This document shows, in pieces, positions 33,748-44,348 of a stretch of DNA of 64,000 nt. Under the pieces are notes generated by a model that was not told the DNA's origin, searched no databases, and saw only the letters and a program-made list of their open reading frames with translations. Source of the DNA: Arthrobacter sp. 260 (GTDB taxonomy: Bacteria; Actinomycetota; Actinomycetes; Actinomycetales; Micrococcaceae); assembly GCF_013116745.1 (NCBI RefSeq), contig NZ_JABFOE010000018.1, positions 1-64,000 on the forward strand, read 5' to 3'. The first letter of the stretch is position 1, and each line of letters starts with the position of its first letter. A program made the position numbers and the translations under genes.

Positions 33748-34946
33748 ATGTTGCGTTGGTTAACTGCCGGAGAATCCCACGGACCGGCACTGGTGGGAAT
33801 TATTGAAGGAATGCCTGCAGGCGTGGAGATCACGAGCAGTGACATTCAAGCTGCGCTGGCGCGCAGGCGGCTTGGCTACGGCCGCGGCGCCAGGATGAAG
33901 TTTGAACAGGACCAGGTGAGCATCATCGGCGGCGTGCGCCATGGGCTCACCCAGGGTGGGCCAGTGGCCATCCAGGTGGGGAACACCGAGTGGCCCAAGT
34001 GGGACCAGATCATGTCCGCCGATCCGGTGGACCCCAGCGAACTCGCGGAGCTGGCCCGGAACGCGCCGCTCACCCGCCCCCGCCCCGGCCACGCCGACTT
34101 CACCGGAATGCAGAAGTACGGGTTCGACGAGGCGCGGCCCGTGCTCGAACGAGCCAGCGCCCGGGAGACAGCAGCCAGGGTCGCACTCGGCGAGGTGGCC
34201 TCGCGCTTCCTGTCCGCGCTCGGAATCAGCCTGGTCAGCCACACGGTGGCGATCGCCTCGGTGGCCGTTCCCGAAGGCTCGCCTCTGCCCATCCCCACCG
34301 ACGTGATCGCCCTGGACCTGGATCCGCTGCGGTGCTTCGATCATGAGACCTCCCTGGCCATGGTGTCCGAGGTCGACGCCGCCCATAGGGAAGGCGAAAC
34401 CCTGGGTGGCGTTGTCGAGGTGGTTGTCTACGGGCTGCCTCCGGGACTTGGCAGCTACGTGCACTGGGACCGGCGGCTCGACTCCCGGCTGGCGGCGGCG
34501 CTGATGGGCATCCAGGCGATCAAGGGTGTCGAGGTCGGCGACGGGTTCCTCACCGCGTCCCGGCGCGGGTCACGTGCCCACGACGAGATCGTCCGCGGTG
34601 ACTCCGGCATGATCGAACGCGCCAGCAACCGTGCGGGCGGAATCGAGGGCGGCATGAGCATCGGTGACACCCTGCGGGTCAGGGCGGCCATGAAACCGAT
34701 CGCCACCGTGCCGCGCGCCCTGCGCACCATCGACGTCAGCACCGGCGACGCCGCCCGCGCGCACCACCAGCGGTCAGACGTCTGCGCCGTGCCCGCCGCC
34801 GGCGTCGTCGCCGAAGCCATGGTGGCCTTGGTGATCGCCGAAGCGGTCACCGAAAAATTTGGTGGGGACTCGGTCGAGGAGACCGCCCGTAACCTCCAGT
34901 CGTACCTGGCGGCCATTCCCACCGCACTGAACTCGGCCGGGAACTA

Positions 34947-34947
<1 letters not shown>
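33748..34947 (+). CDS. aroC: Chorismate synthase
   Basis: A 399-residue FMN-dependent enzyme that forms chorismate from [19 protein letters not shown] at the start and [19 protein letters not shown] and [17 protein letters not shown] towards the C-terminus match the three family signatures; [15 protein letters not shown] is intact. The final base of its stop overlaps the aroK start (one-base overlap), so aroC and aroK are coupled. Confidence 0.97.
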
Positions 34948-36696
<1,749 letters not shown>

Positions 36697-36740
36697 CCAG
36701 CCGTCGCGGCACCGCCGCAGCCGCGGGCTGTCCCACAAGG

Positions 36741-36746
36741 TAGAAT
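36741..36746 (+). promoter_or_regulatory. -10 box of the efp-nusB transcript
   Basis: TAGAAT about 85 bases ahead of the efp start, in a 135-base gap after aroB; no clear -35 box is visible. It suggests efp-nusB has its own promoter. Confidence 0.4.
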
Positions 36747-36831
36747 GGGCTCTGGACTTTTCCCACCCCACTGCATGTGGCCCCGGATCCTTACTGCCCG
36801 GGGAACGATGTGTTCGAACGAAAGAGACCCT

Positions 36832-37395
36832 GTGGCTACCACAAACGACATCAAAAACGGCACGGTGCTGAAGCTTGAAGGCAACCTGTGGAACGTTCTC
36901 GAGTTCCAGCACGTCAAGCCCGGCAAGGGCGGCGCCTTCGTCCGCACCAAGCTGCGCAACATCCTCTCGGGCAAGGTGGTCGACAAGACCTTCAACGCCG
37001 GCCTGAAGATCGAGACCGCCACAGTGGACCGCCGCGACTACCAGTACCTGTACAAGGACGGCGAGGACTTCGTGTTTATGGACACGTCGGACTACGACCA
37101 GCTCACCGTGCCCGGAAAGACCGTCGGCCAGGCCGAAAACTTCATGCTTGAGAGCCTCATGGTCACCATCGCCATGCATGAGGGATCAGCCCTTTACGTC
37201 GAGCTGCCGCCGTCGGTGGTCCTTGAGGTCACCTACACGGAGCCGGGCCTGCAGGGCGACCGCTCCACCGGTGGCACCAAGCCAGCCACAGTCGAAACCG
37301 GCTACGACATCCAGGTTCCCCTGTTCCTGGAGACCGGCACCAAGGTCAAGGTCGACACCCGCACCGGAGACTACCTGGGACGCGTCAACGAGTGA
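36832..37395 (+). CDS. efp: Elongation factor P
   Basis: A 187-residue, three-domain tRNA-mimic that relieves ribosome stalling at proline runs. The loop at the P-site end reads VKPGKGGAF with Lys32 at the tip; actinobacteria are thought to use this lysine unmodified, and no epmA, epmB or EarP gene is in the window. C-terminal signature [31 protein letters not shown] start at 36832, GAAAGAG upstream; a 29-residue longer frame is rejected. The stop overlaps nusB (GTGA). Confidence 0.96.
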   Translation: MATTNDIKNGTVLKLEGNLWNVLEFQHVKPGKGGAFVRTKLRNILSGKVVDKTFNAGLKIETATVDRRDYQYLYKDGEDFVFMDTSDYDQLTVPGKTVGQAENFMLESLMVTIAMHEGSALYVELPPSVVLEVTYTEPGLQGDRSTGGTKPATVETGYDIQVPLFLETGTKVKVDTRTGDYLGRVNE

Positions 37396-37802
37396 GTGCC
37401 CGCAGTAAAGCCCGCCGCAGGGCACTCGATATCCTTTTCGAAGCGGAACAGCGTGCCGTTTCACCCCTTGAAGCCTTGAAGGCCCGACGGGAAAAGACCG
37501 ACACGATCGTGGCCCCCTACTCGGTGGATATCATCGAGGGAGTCATGACCCAGGGCGAGCAGATCGACGAGTTTCTCGGTACCTACTCGCAGGGCTGGAC
37601 TCTTGACCGGATGCCGGCAGTGGATCGGATGATCCTCCGTATCGGTGCATGGGAACTGCTCTACAACTCTGACGTGCCCGACGGCGTCGCGGTCAGCGAG
37701 GCTGTGGAACTGGCGAAAATGCTCTCCACCGACGAGTCGCCGGCCTTCATCAATGGCCTCCTCGGTCGCCTTCAGCAACTGAAGCCAACGCTCCTCGCCT
37801 AG
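37392..37802 (+). CDS. nusB: Transcription antitermination factor NusB
   Basis: A 136-residue all-helical factor that with NusE binds boxA in rRNA operons. The N-terminal [15 protein letters not shown] and C-terminal [29 protein letters not shown] are family hallmarks. GTG start at 37392 overlaps the efp stop, the standard efp-nusB pairing in actinobacteria. Confidence 0.95.
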   Translation: MSARSKARRRALDILFEAEQRAVSPLEALKARREKTDTIVAPYSVDIIEGVMTQGEQIDEFLGTYSQGWTLDRMPAVDRMILRIGAWELLYNSDVPDGVAVSEAVELAKMLSTDESPAFINGLLGRLQQLKPTLLA

Positions 37803-37868
37803 ACGCGTCCCTGCCCGTTTCCCGCTCCCTGCCAGGCGCGTTTCGGCATGGCCCTACCCGGCAATGAG

Positions 37869-37886
37869 TAATAACATTAGTTATTA
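37869..37886. promoter_or_regulatory. Perfect inverted repeat upstream of the NTF2-like gene
   Basis: TAATAACATTAGTTATTA has seven-base perfect arms around ATTA, in a GC-rich chromosome. TATTAT boxes adjoin it and the gene starts 31 bases on. The form is that of a MarR/TetR/MerR operator overlapping the promoter. No cognate regulator is adjacent. Confidence 0.6.
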
Positions 37887-37916
37887 TTATCGGAATCACT
37901 GGCAGGGAGTTATGTG

Positions 37917-38279
37917 ATGAAGACGAGAAGTGGATTCGGGATGGACACCCTTCGCCAGGGTGTCGAAGGACGTGATGCGACCCTGTTGGCGTCGCTCTAC
38001 GCGGAGAACGCCGAGGTCACCGAAGTGGACAACGACCATCCGCCGGCGCGGCCCCGCACCTTCATCGGCGGGGAGCAGATTGCGGAGCACCTCCGTGACG
38101 TGTGCTCCCGCGAGATGACCCACCGGCTAGAAAATCCGATGGTGAGCGGGAACCGGTTGACCTTCACTGAGGCCTGCCGCTACGACGACGGCACCGAGGT
38201 TTTGTCGATTGCCACCGCCGAGATTGACGACCGGGGCAAGATTGTCCGCCAGCTGGCAGTCACCGCCTGGGGCAGCTGA
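37917..38279 (+). CDS. NTF2-like / SnoaL-fold protein
   Basis: A 120-residue single-domain protein of the nuclear transport factor 2 fold: helix with DTLRQGVEGRDATLLASLYAENAEVTEVD, then strands with FIGGEQIAEHLRDVC and NRLTFTEACRYDDGTEVLSIATAEIDDRGKI. Such proteins are enzymes (isomerases, dehydratases) or ligand binders; no catalytic residue can be assigned. ATG 37917 has AGGGAG seven bases upstream; GTG 37914 is an alternative. The AT-rich operator-like palindrome upstream suggests tight control. Confidence 0.8.
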   Translation: MKTRSGFGMDTLRQGVEGRDATLLASLYAENAEVTEVDNDHPPARPRTFIGGEQIAEHLRDVCSREMTHRLENPMVSGNRLTFTEACRYDDGTEVLSIATAEIDDRGKIVRQLAVTAWGS

Positions 38280-38307
38280 GGAGGCTTTCCGGCGATTGCC
38301 CCCTCAG
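38276..38307. terminator. Hairpin between the convergent NTF2-like and prsW genes
   Basis: CTGAGG and CCTCAG with a further GGC/GCC pair form an interrupted stem that includes the NTF2-like stop codon. Likely a bidirectional terminator. Confidence 0.5.
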
Positions 38308-38334
38308 GCCCGGGCTGCGCGCCCACCAATCCTC

Positions 38335-39507
38335 TCAGGCGTTGGTGTGACGGCGGGACGCGGTGAACAGTTCGTTCCGTAGCCGGGTGACGTCGGCCAA
38401 CAGCAGTTGTTCGCGGGAGAGGTTCAGTTGCCGGTCGTGGCCAGCGACAATGCGCTGGCGGGTGAACGCCAGCCGGGTGGCCGAGCGGATGAACGCCTTC
38501 ATGGTCTGCTGACGGCCAAAGCGCCGCGCCCAGCCGAGCGCCTGTGAGCGCCCCCCGGGGGTAGCCAGCATCTGCACCTCCTGGCCGGTGAACCACCCGG
38601 CCTCCGCATAACCGCCCAGCCGTTTCTCGGTCAGTCGCCGTTCGGCACGCCGGAGTGCCATGATGCTGGCGAGGGCAGCGAGGAACAGGGGCAGCTGGAT
38701 GAGGAAATAGAACTCGAAGAAATCGGTGAACAGCACCAGCAGGCCACCGTTCCACAGCATGTGCCCGGCGATCGCGGGAACCAGACCTAGGAGGAACGCT
38801 GGGAAAATGTAGCGTCTGCCGCTACGGGCCACCGCCAAGCCGATTACGGCCCCGAGGGCAGCGGTGAACATCACGTGGGCGAACGGCGAGAACAGTCCCC
38901 GGATCACGAACACTGACACCAGCCCACCCAGCCCGCCGCCATCCAGCGCGGCTGCGCCGAAGTACAGAATGTTCTCGCTGAAGGCAAAGCCCGCTCCCAC
39001 CATCCCGGCGTACACAATCCCGTCGACCGGCCCGTCGAAGTGGCTGCGCCGGGAGAACACCAGAATCAGCACGCCCAAGCCCTTGGCAATCTCTTCCACG
39101 AGGGGTGCCTGCAGCACCGGACCAATCACGTCCGACGGGGTGGACGCCAGCGCCAGGGACAGCAGTTCAGTCACATAGGTGCCCAACACGAGGGCAGCCA
39201 CCACCGAGATTCCGGCCCCCCACAGGAACGCGAACCAGAGCGCGCCCCGCGGTTCGGGGTCCCACCGGTCGATCCACATCAGCCCCGCCACGCAGATGGA
39301 CAGCGGGATCAGCGCAAGAATCCCGCACAGGATCAGGGCGACGCCGCCGAGGGTGGTGCTCAGGAACCAGGCGAGCACCACCAGGACCAACGCGGCAACC
39401 GCTACGAGGAGGACATTGACGACGCCGGGCCCCCGACGCACCCCCTGTTCCCAGACCGGGTGGAGGGGCTGCGAGGATTCCCAGGGTGGCGGGGCGGCGA
39501 TGTTCAT
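38335..39507 (-). CDS. PrsW family intramembrane metalloprotease
   Basis: A 390-residue membrane protein with about eight TM helices in residues 25-290. The family motifs are LVEEIAKGLG (paired Glu), FAFSENILYF, RGLFSPFAHVMFT and GHMLWNG with the putative metal-binding His residues. PrsW of Bacillus cleaves an anti-sigma factor, but most family members lack a known substrate. The C-terminal 100 residues are basic and cytoplasmic. Start is ATG 39507; a much longer frame runs across pyrR and is rejected. It diverges from the pyr operon. Confidence 0.88.
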   Translation of the reverse strand: MNIAAPPPWESSQPLHPVWEQGVRRGPGVVNVLLVAVAALVLVVLAWFLSTTLGGVALILCGILALIPLSICVAGLMWIDRWDPEPRGALWFAFLWGAGISVVAALVLGTYVTELLSLALASTPSDVIGPVLQAPLVEEIAKGLGVLILVFSRRSHFDGPVDGIVYAGMVGAGFAFSENILYFGAAALDGGGLGGLVSVFVIRGLFSPFAHVMFTAALGAVIGLAVARSGRRYIFPAFLLGLVPAIAGHMLWNGGLLVLFTDFFEFYFLIQLPLFLAALASIMALRRAERRLTEKRLGGYAEAGWFTGQEVQMLATPGGRSQALGWARRFGRQQTMKAFIRSATRLAFTRQRIVAGHDRQLNLSREQLLLADVTRLRNELFTASRRHTNA

Positions 39508-39600
39508 CCTCACACAATAGATCGTCGTGGCAGGAGCGTCACAGAAAGGATCGGCACCCGGGGCGCGGCGCCCGCTGTGATAGTTTTGACAGCGCAACCA

Positions 39601-39640
39601 ACCTTTAAGTTCCGTCCTGTGAGGCGGGGAAGGAGGAAGC
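39601..39640 (+). promoter_or_regulatory. PyrR-binding leader of the pyr operon
   Basis: CCTTTAAG, then CCGTCCTGTGAGGCGG, then GGAAGGAGG form a stem-loop in which CCTT pairs with AAGG of the pyrR ribosome site; the GTCCTGTGAGGC loop resembles the known PyrR-binding loop consensus. TAGTTT at 39581-39586 is a likely -10, so the leader is only about 50 bases and no antiterminator/terminator pair exists. This points to translational repression by PyrR-UMP, as in mycobacteria. Confidence 0.75.
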
Positions 39641-39645
39641 GTCAA

Positions 39646-40251
39646 ATGAACATGCCTGCACCTCAGTCTGAGAGTGTCCTCTCGCGTGTCGTTCTCGCCG
39701 AAGCCGATATTGACCGTGCGCTCACCCGCATTGCCCACGAAATCCTCGAGGCCAACAAGGGGACCGCCGACCTGGTGCTGCTGGGCATCCCACGCCGCGG
39801 GTACCCCCTCGCCCAGCGTCTGGCCCGCAAGATCGCTGCCGCCGAGAACCAGGCCACCGGCTCGGTGCTCGATCCCGCCGCCATCGTTGGGCAGCTCGAC
39901 GTGACCATGTTCCGGGACGACCTTCGCCACCACCCGACCCGCCCGCCGCTGCGGACCCAGCTGCCGCCGTCGGGCATCGACAACAAGGTTGTAGTGCTCG
40001 TCGACGACGTCCTGTACTCCGGGCGGACCATCCGTGCCGCACTCGACGCCCTCGTGGACCTGGGACGGCCACGGGCCGTCCGGTTGGCCGTCCTGGTGGA
40101 CCGCGGGCACCGTGAACTTCCCATCAGGGCCGACCACGTGGGAAAGAACCTTCCCACCTCTTCCGTCGAGAAGGTCCGCGTTCACCTCGCCGAAATCGAC
40201 GCGGTGAACGGCCAGCCGGTCAACGAGGTTGTCATCGAGGGCCCCGCATGA
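39646..40251 (+). CDS. pyrR: Bifunctional pyr operon regulator / uracil phosphoribosyltransferase PyrR
   Basis: A 201-residue PRTase-fold RNA-binding repressor with weak UPRT activity. The PRPP loop is [38 protein letters not shown] and [12 protein letters not shown] are the other family boxes. AAGGAGG lies ahead of ATG 39646 and is part of the PyrR-binding hairpin. It is first in the operon and overlaps pyrB as ATGA. Confidence 0.96.
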   Translation: MNMPAPQSESVLSRVVLAEADIDRALTRIAHEILEANKGTADLVLLGIPRRGYPLAQRLARKIAAAENQATGSVLDPAAIVGQLDVTMFRDDLRHHPTRPPLRTQLPPSGIDNKVVVLVDDVLYSGRTIRAALDALVDLGRPRAVRLAVLVDRGHRELPIRADHVGKNLPTSSVEKVRVHLAEIDAVNGQPVNEVVIEGPA

Positions 40252-41261
40252 GGCACCTGCTGTCCACCCGCGACCTGTCCCGGCTGGACGCCATCCGGAT
40301 CCTCGACGTCGCCGAGGAAATGGCTGCAGTAGGGGAGCGGGAGATCAAGAAACTGCCCACCCTCCGCGGACGCACGGTGGTGAACCTGTTCTTCGAGGAC
40401 TCCACCCGGACCAGGATCTCTTTCGAAGCGGCAGCGAAACGCCTGTCCGCTGACGTCATCACCTTCGCGGTGAAGGGGTCGTCCGTGTCCAAGGGCGAGT
40501 CGCTGAAGGATACCGCGCAGACCCTTGAGGCCATGTCCGCCGACGCTGTGGTCATCAGGCACTGGGCCTCCGGCGCGCCCGCCCGGCTGGCGACATCGGA
40601 CTGGATCGACGCTGCGGTGATCAACGCAGGGGACGGGATGCACGAACACCCCACCCAAGCACTGCTGGACGCCTTCACCCTGCGGCGCCACTGGGCGAAG
40701 ATCAACGGCATCCCCTCCCACGGGTCCGACCTGTCGGGGATGGCGGTCACCATCGTCGGCGACGTGCTGCACTCCCGGGTGGCGCGGTCCAACCTGTGGC
40801 TCCTGGTGACGCTCGGCGCGACGGTGACGCTGGTGGCGCCGCCCACTCTCGTCCCGGTCGGCGCAGAACACTGGCCCTGCCGAATCACCTACGACCTGGA
40901 CGAAGCCCTCGCCGCCGGCCCCGACGCGGTGATGATGCTCCGGCTCCAGGCCGAACGGATGAATGCCGCGTTCTTCCCCTCCACCCGCGAATACTCACGC
41001 CGCTGGGGATTCGACGACGCCCGGCTGGCGGCGCTCGACACCCACGGGCTCAATGACACCGTCATCATGCACCCCGGGCCAATGAACCGCGGCCTTGAGA
41101 TCTCCGCGGCAGCAGCCGACTCGTCCCGCTCGACCGTACTGGCGCAGGTGCGCAACGGCGTCTCAGTCCGGATGGCCGCGCTGTACCTGCTGCTCGCGGG
41201 CGAGGACCAGACGGGTCCCGCTCCGGCACTTCCCACCCCCACCCAGGAGAACCACCGATGA
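40248..41261 (+). CDS. pyrB: Aspartate carbamoyltransferase, catalytic subunit
   Basis: A 337-residue transcarbamoylase: carbamoyl-phosphate plus aspartate to carbamoylaspartate. The carbamoyl-phosphate site is [13 protein letters not shown], followed by [26 protein letters not shown] and [11 protein letters not shown]. No regulatory PyrI is encoded. ATGA overlaps at both ends tie it to pyrR and pyrC. Confidence 0.97.
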   Translation: MRHLLSTRDLSRLDAIRILDVAEEMAAVGEREIKKLPTLRGRTVVNLFFEDSTRTRISFEAAAKRLSADVITFAVKGSSVSKGESLKDTAQTLEAMSADAVVIRHWASGAPARLATSDWIDAAVINAGDGMHEHPTQALLDAFTLRRHWAKINGIPSHGSDLSGMAVTIVGDVLHSRVARSNLWLLVTLGATVTLVAPPTLVPVGAEHWPCRITYDLDEALAAGPDAVMMLRLQAERMNAAFFPSTREYSRRWGFDDARLAALDTHGLNDTVIMHPGPMNRGLEISAAAADSSRSTVLAQVRNGVSVRMAALYLLLAGEDQTGPAPALPTPTQENHR

Positions 41262-42595
41262 ACGCACCAGCACGCTACCTCATCCGCGGCGCAGCACTGC
41301 TCGGCCAGGAACGCGCCGACCTGCTGATCGCAGACGGAGTGATCGCCGGTGTCGGACCGGGCCTCACGGCTGCCGGGGCAACGGTGATCGACGCCGACGG
41401 CCTCGTCGCGCTGCCCGGCCTGGTGGACCTGCACACCCACCTCCGCGAACCCGGCCGGGAGGACGCCGAAACCGTCGAAACCGGTACCCGCGCCGCAGCG
41501 AGGGGCGGCTTCACAGCGGTCCACGCCATGGCCAACAGCACCCCCGTCGCGGATACCGCGGGCGTGGTGGAACAGGTCTACAGCCTGGGCCGCCGGGCCG
41601 GCTGGGTCGAGGTCCGCCCGGTGGGCGCCGTCACCGTAGGACTCGGCGGCACCCAGCTCGCCGAACTCGGTGCGATGGCCGACTCGCGGGCCGGTGTTCG
41701 GGTGTTTTCCGACGACGGCGTCTGCGTCAGCGACCCCGTTCTGATGCGCCGCGCGCTGGAGTACGTCAAGGCGTTCGACGGCGTGATCGCCCAGCATGCC
41801 CAGGAACCCCGGCTCACCGAGGGAGCCCAGATGAACGAGGGCGCAGTGTCGGCGGTACTCGGCCTGACCGGCTGGCCCGCCGTCGCCGAGGAAAGCATCA
41901 TTGCCCGGGATGTCCTCCTGGCGCACCACGTGCAGTCCCGGCTTCACGTCTGCCACGTCTCAACCGCCGGATCAGTGGAGATCATCCGCTGGGCCAAGGC
42001 CCGCGGTATCAGGGTCACCGCCGAGGTCACCCCGCACCACCTGCTCCTCACCGATGACCTGGTGCGCACCTACAACCCTGTCTACAAGGTGAACCCGCCC
42101 CTGCGCACCGGCGAAGACGTGCAGGCCCTCAGGGAGGCGCTGGCCGACGGCACCATCGATATTGTCGGCACCGACCACGCACCGCACCCGTCCGAACACA
42201 AGGACTGCGAATGGGCGCAGGCAGCCATGGGCATGACCGGGCTGGAAACCGCCCTCTCGGTGGTCCAGCACACCATGATCAACACCGGCCTGATGGACTG
42301 GAAAGGTTTCGCCCGCGTCACCTCTCACACCCCGGCGACGATCGGGGGCCTGGACCGGCAGGGCCGACCGCTGGCCGAAGGTGAGGCAGCTAACGTCACA
42401 CTCGTTGATCCGGAGGCACGCTGGGTGGTCGATCCGGATAAAATGGCCACCATGGGCCGCAACAGCCCATTTGCCGGCACTGAGCTACCCGGAGCCGTCC
42501 ACGCCACGTTCTTCAGGGGTCACCCAACCGTGCTGGACGGCCGCCTGAACACCCCGCACCCAACAGCAGCTGAGGAATCCACATGGACTGGCTAA
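41258..42595 (+). CDS. pyrC: Dihydroorotase
   Basis: A 445-residue amidohydrolase (type I) closing carbamoylaspartate to dihydroorotate. Metal ligands are in [16 protein letters not shown], the His/Asp region [14 protein letters not shown] and [29 protein letters not shown] matches the family, with A where many have M in MPNT. It overlaps pyrB by four bases and the next gene by 13. Confidence 0.96.
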   Translation: MNAPARYLIRGAALLGQERADLLIADGVIAGVGPGLTAAGATVIDADGLVALPGLVDLHTHLREPGREDAETVETGTRAAARGGFTAVHAMANSTPVADTAGVVEQVYSLGRRAGWVEVRPVGAVTVGLGGTQLAELGAMADSRAGVRVFSDDGVCVSDPVLMRRALEYVKAFDGVIAQHAQEPRLTEGAQMNEGAVSAVLGLTGWPAVAEESIIARDVLLAHHVQSRLHVCHVSTAGSVEIIRWAKARGIRVTAEVTPHHLLLTDDLVRTYNPVYKVNPPLRTGEDVQALREALADGTIDIVGTDHAPHPSEHKDCEWAQAAMGMTGLETALSVVQHTMINTGLMDWKGFARVTSHTPATIGGLDRQGRPLAEGEAANVTLVDPEARWVVDPDKMATMGRNSPFAGTELPGAVHATFFRGHPTVLDGRLNTPHPTAAEESTWTG

Positions 42596-43140
42596 TGCCC
42601 GTCGCCCTCTCCACGGGCATCATCGCCGCCGCCATCGCCCTCGGGGTCCTGGGGTGGCGCGGCCGCCTCGCACGGCAGCGGGACGTCCCCGCCCCGCCCG
42701 AGGCGCCCGAGGAGCTCAGCGACCCGGCGTATGTCGCCAACGGCCAGTACGTCGTCACGACGACGGCGGGGGATTGGCTTGACCGGATCGCCGTCCACGG
42801 CCTGGGCGTGAAGTCCAACGCGACTGCCAGCGTCCACGAGGAGGGCATCATGATGGTCCGCAGCGGTGCGCGCGACCTGTTTATCAGGCGTGCCGACCTC
42901 AGGAGCGTCAGGCTGGACCGCGGGATGGCCGGCAAGTTCGTGGAGAAGGACGGCCTGGTGGTCTTCACCTGGGCCCTCAACGGGACGCCCGTCGACACTG
43001 GCTTCCGCACCCGCCAGGCCCAGGACCGCAACGGGTTACTGGACGCCGCCGCTGCCCTCGCCCCCGCCAGCACCCAGCCCTCGCCCAACACCCACACACC
43101 CCCGGCACAGCGTCAAAACCCCATGAAGGACACACAGTGA
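42583..43140 (+). CDS. Conserved pyr-operon membrane protein with a PH-like domain
   Basis: A 185-residue protein with one N-terminal TM helix (residues 5-25) followed by a small beta-rich domain (about 45-140; [28 protein letters not shown] and [13 protein letters not shown]). This compact beta-pattern resembles bacterial PH-like domains; the assignment is tentative. The last 35 residues are Pro/Ala-rich. It begins inside pyrC (13-base overlap) and its stop overlaps carA (GTGA), so it is a genuine member of the pyrimidine operon. The same position is occupied by a similar gene in other actinobacteria in my recollection, but its role is unknown. Confidence 0.75.
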   Translation: MDWLMPVALSTGIIAAAIALGVLGWRGRLARQRDVPAPPEAPEELSDPAYVANGQYVVTTTAGDWLDRIAVHGLGVKSNATASVHEEGIMMVRSGARDLFIRRADLRSVRLDRGMAGKFVEKDGLVVFTWALNGTPVDTGFRTRQAQDRNGLLDAAAALAPASTQPSPNTHTPPAQRQNPMKDTQ

Positions 43141-44348
43141 CAGAATCCAGCCAGCCAGCAACCGAGAGCGCTGCAGTACTGATCCTCGAGGACGGCCGCA
43201 CCTTCCGCGGCCGCAGCTACGGGGCGCAGGGCACTGCGCTGGGCGAAGCTGTCTTCGCCACCGGCATGACCGGCTACCAGGAGACCATCACCGACCCGTC
43301 CTACGCCCGCCAACTGGTGGTCCAGACGGCACCCCATATCGGCAACACCGGGGTGAACAACGACGACGCCGAGTCCCGCCGGATCTGGGTCGCCGGCTAC
43401 ATCGTGCGCGACGCCGCGCGCCGCCCCTCCAACTGGCGGTCCGAGCAGAGCCTCGACGGGCAACTCCGGGACCAGGGGATCGTCGGCATCCAGGGCGTCG
43501 ATACCCGCGCCGTGACCCGGCACCTCCGTGAACGCGGTGCGATGAAGGCTGGAATCTTCTCTGGTCCGGCAGCCGCCGGGTCCGACGCCGAGCTGCTGGC
43601 GCAGGTCTTCGGCCAGGAATCGATGAAGGGTGCCCGGCTCGCCGAGGAGGTCAGCGCCACAGAACGCTACGTGGTGGAACCGTCCGACAACGGTTGGGAG
43701 GGTGAGCCACTGTTCACCGTCGCCGCCCTGGACCTGGGAATCAAGTCGATGACCCCCAAGCACTTCGCTCAGCGCGGGGTCCGCACGGTGGTCCTTCCCG
43801 CCAACTCCACCTTCGCGGAGGTGGCACGGGAATCACCCGATGGGGTGTTCATGTCCAACGGACCGGGCGACCCGGCAACAGCCGACCCCCAGGTCACCCT
43901 GCTGCGGGAGGTGCTCGACGCGCGGATTCCGTTCTTCGGCATCTGCTTCGGCAACCAGATCCTGGGCCGCGCGCTCGGATTTGGCACCTACAAGCTCCGT
44001 TACGGCCACCGCGGTATCAACCAGCCGGTCCTGGACCGGCGCACCGGCAAGGTGGAGATCACCTCACAGAACCACGGGTTCGCCGTCGACGCACCCCTCG
44101 ACGGCCCCACCCAGGCCCCCGAAGCCCGGTTCGGGCGGGTCGAGGTCAGCCATGTCAGCCTCAACGACGACGTCGTCGAGGGCTTGGCCTGCCTTGACCT
44201 GCCCGCTTTCTCCGTCCAGTACCACCCGGAAGCGGCAGCCGGACCCCATGATTCGGCGTACCTGTTCGACCGGTTTATCCAGTTGATGACCGACACCCGG
44301 TCCGGTCACCAGCTGAGCAGCGACGCAAACGACAAGGAAGAAAACTAG
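43137..44348 (+). CDS. carA: Carbamoyl-phosphate synthase, small (glutaminase) subunit
   Basis: A 403-residue class I glutamine amidotransferase providing ammonia to CarB. The N-terminal domain has [17 protein letters not shown] and [13 protein letters not shown]; the glutaminase has [11 protein letters not shown], the nucleophile in [14 protein letters not shown] and the His in VQYHPEA. The elbow has F and N where GICLGHQ is commoner. Start is GTG; carB follows immediately. Confidence 0.97.
   Translation: MTESSQPATESAAVLILEDGRTFRGRSYGAQGTALGEAVFATGMTGYQETITDPSYARQLVVQTAPHIGNTGVNNDDAESRRIWVAGYIVRDAARRPSNWRSEQSLDGQLRDQGIVGIQGVDTRAVTRHLRERGAMKAGIFSGPAAAGSDAELLAQVFGQESMKGARLAEEVSATERYVVEPSDNGWEGEPLFTVAALDLGIKSMTPKHFAQRGVRTVVLPANSTFAEVARESPDGVFMSNGPGDPATADPQVTLLREVLDARIPFFGICFGNQILGRALGFGTYKLRYGHRGINQPVLDRRTGKVEITSQNHGFAVDAPLDGPTQAPEARFGRVEVSHVSLNDDVVEGLACLDLPAFSVQYHPEAAAGPHDSAYLFDRFIQLMTDTRSGHQLSSDANDKEEN

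Noticed and set aside
38335-40185. 616-residue version of PrsW
   Set aside because: The extension is antisense to pyrR; PrsW homology begins at ATG 39507.
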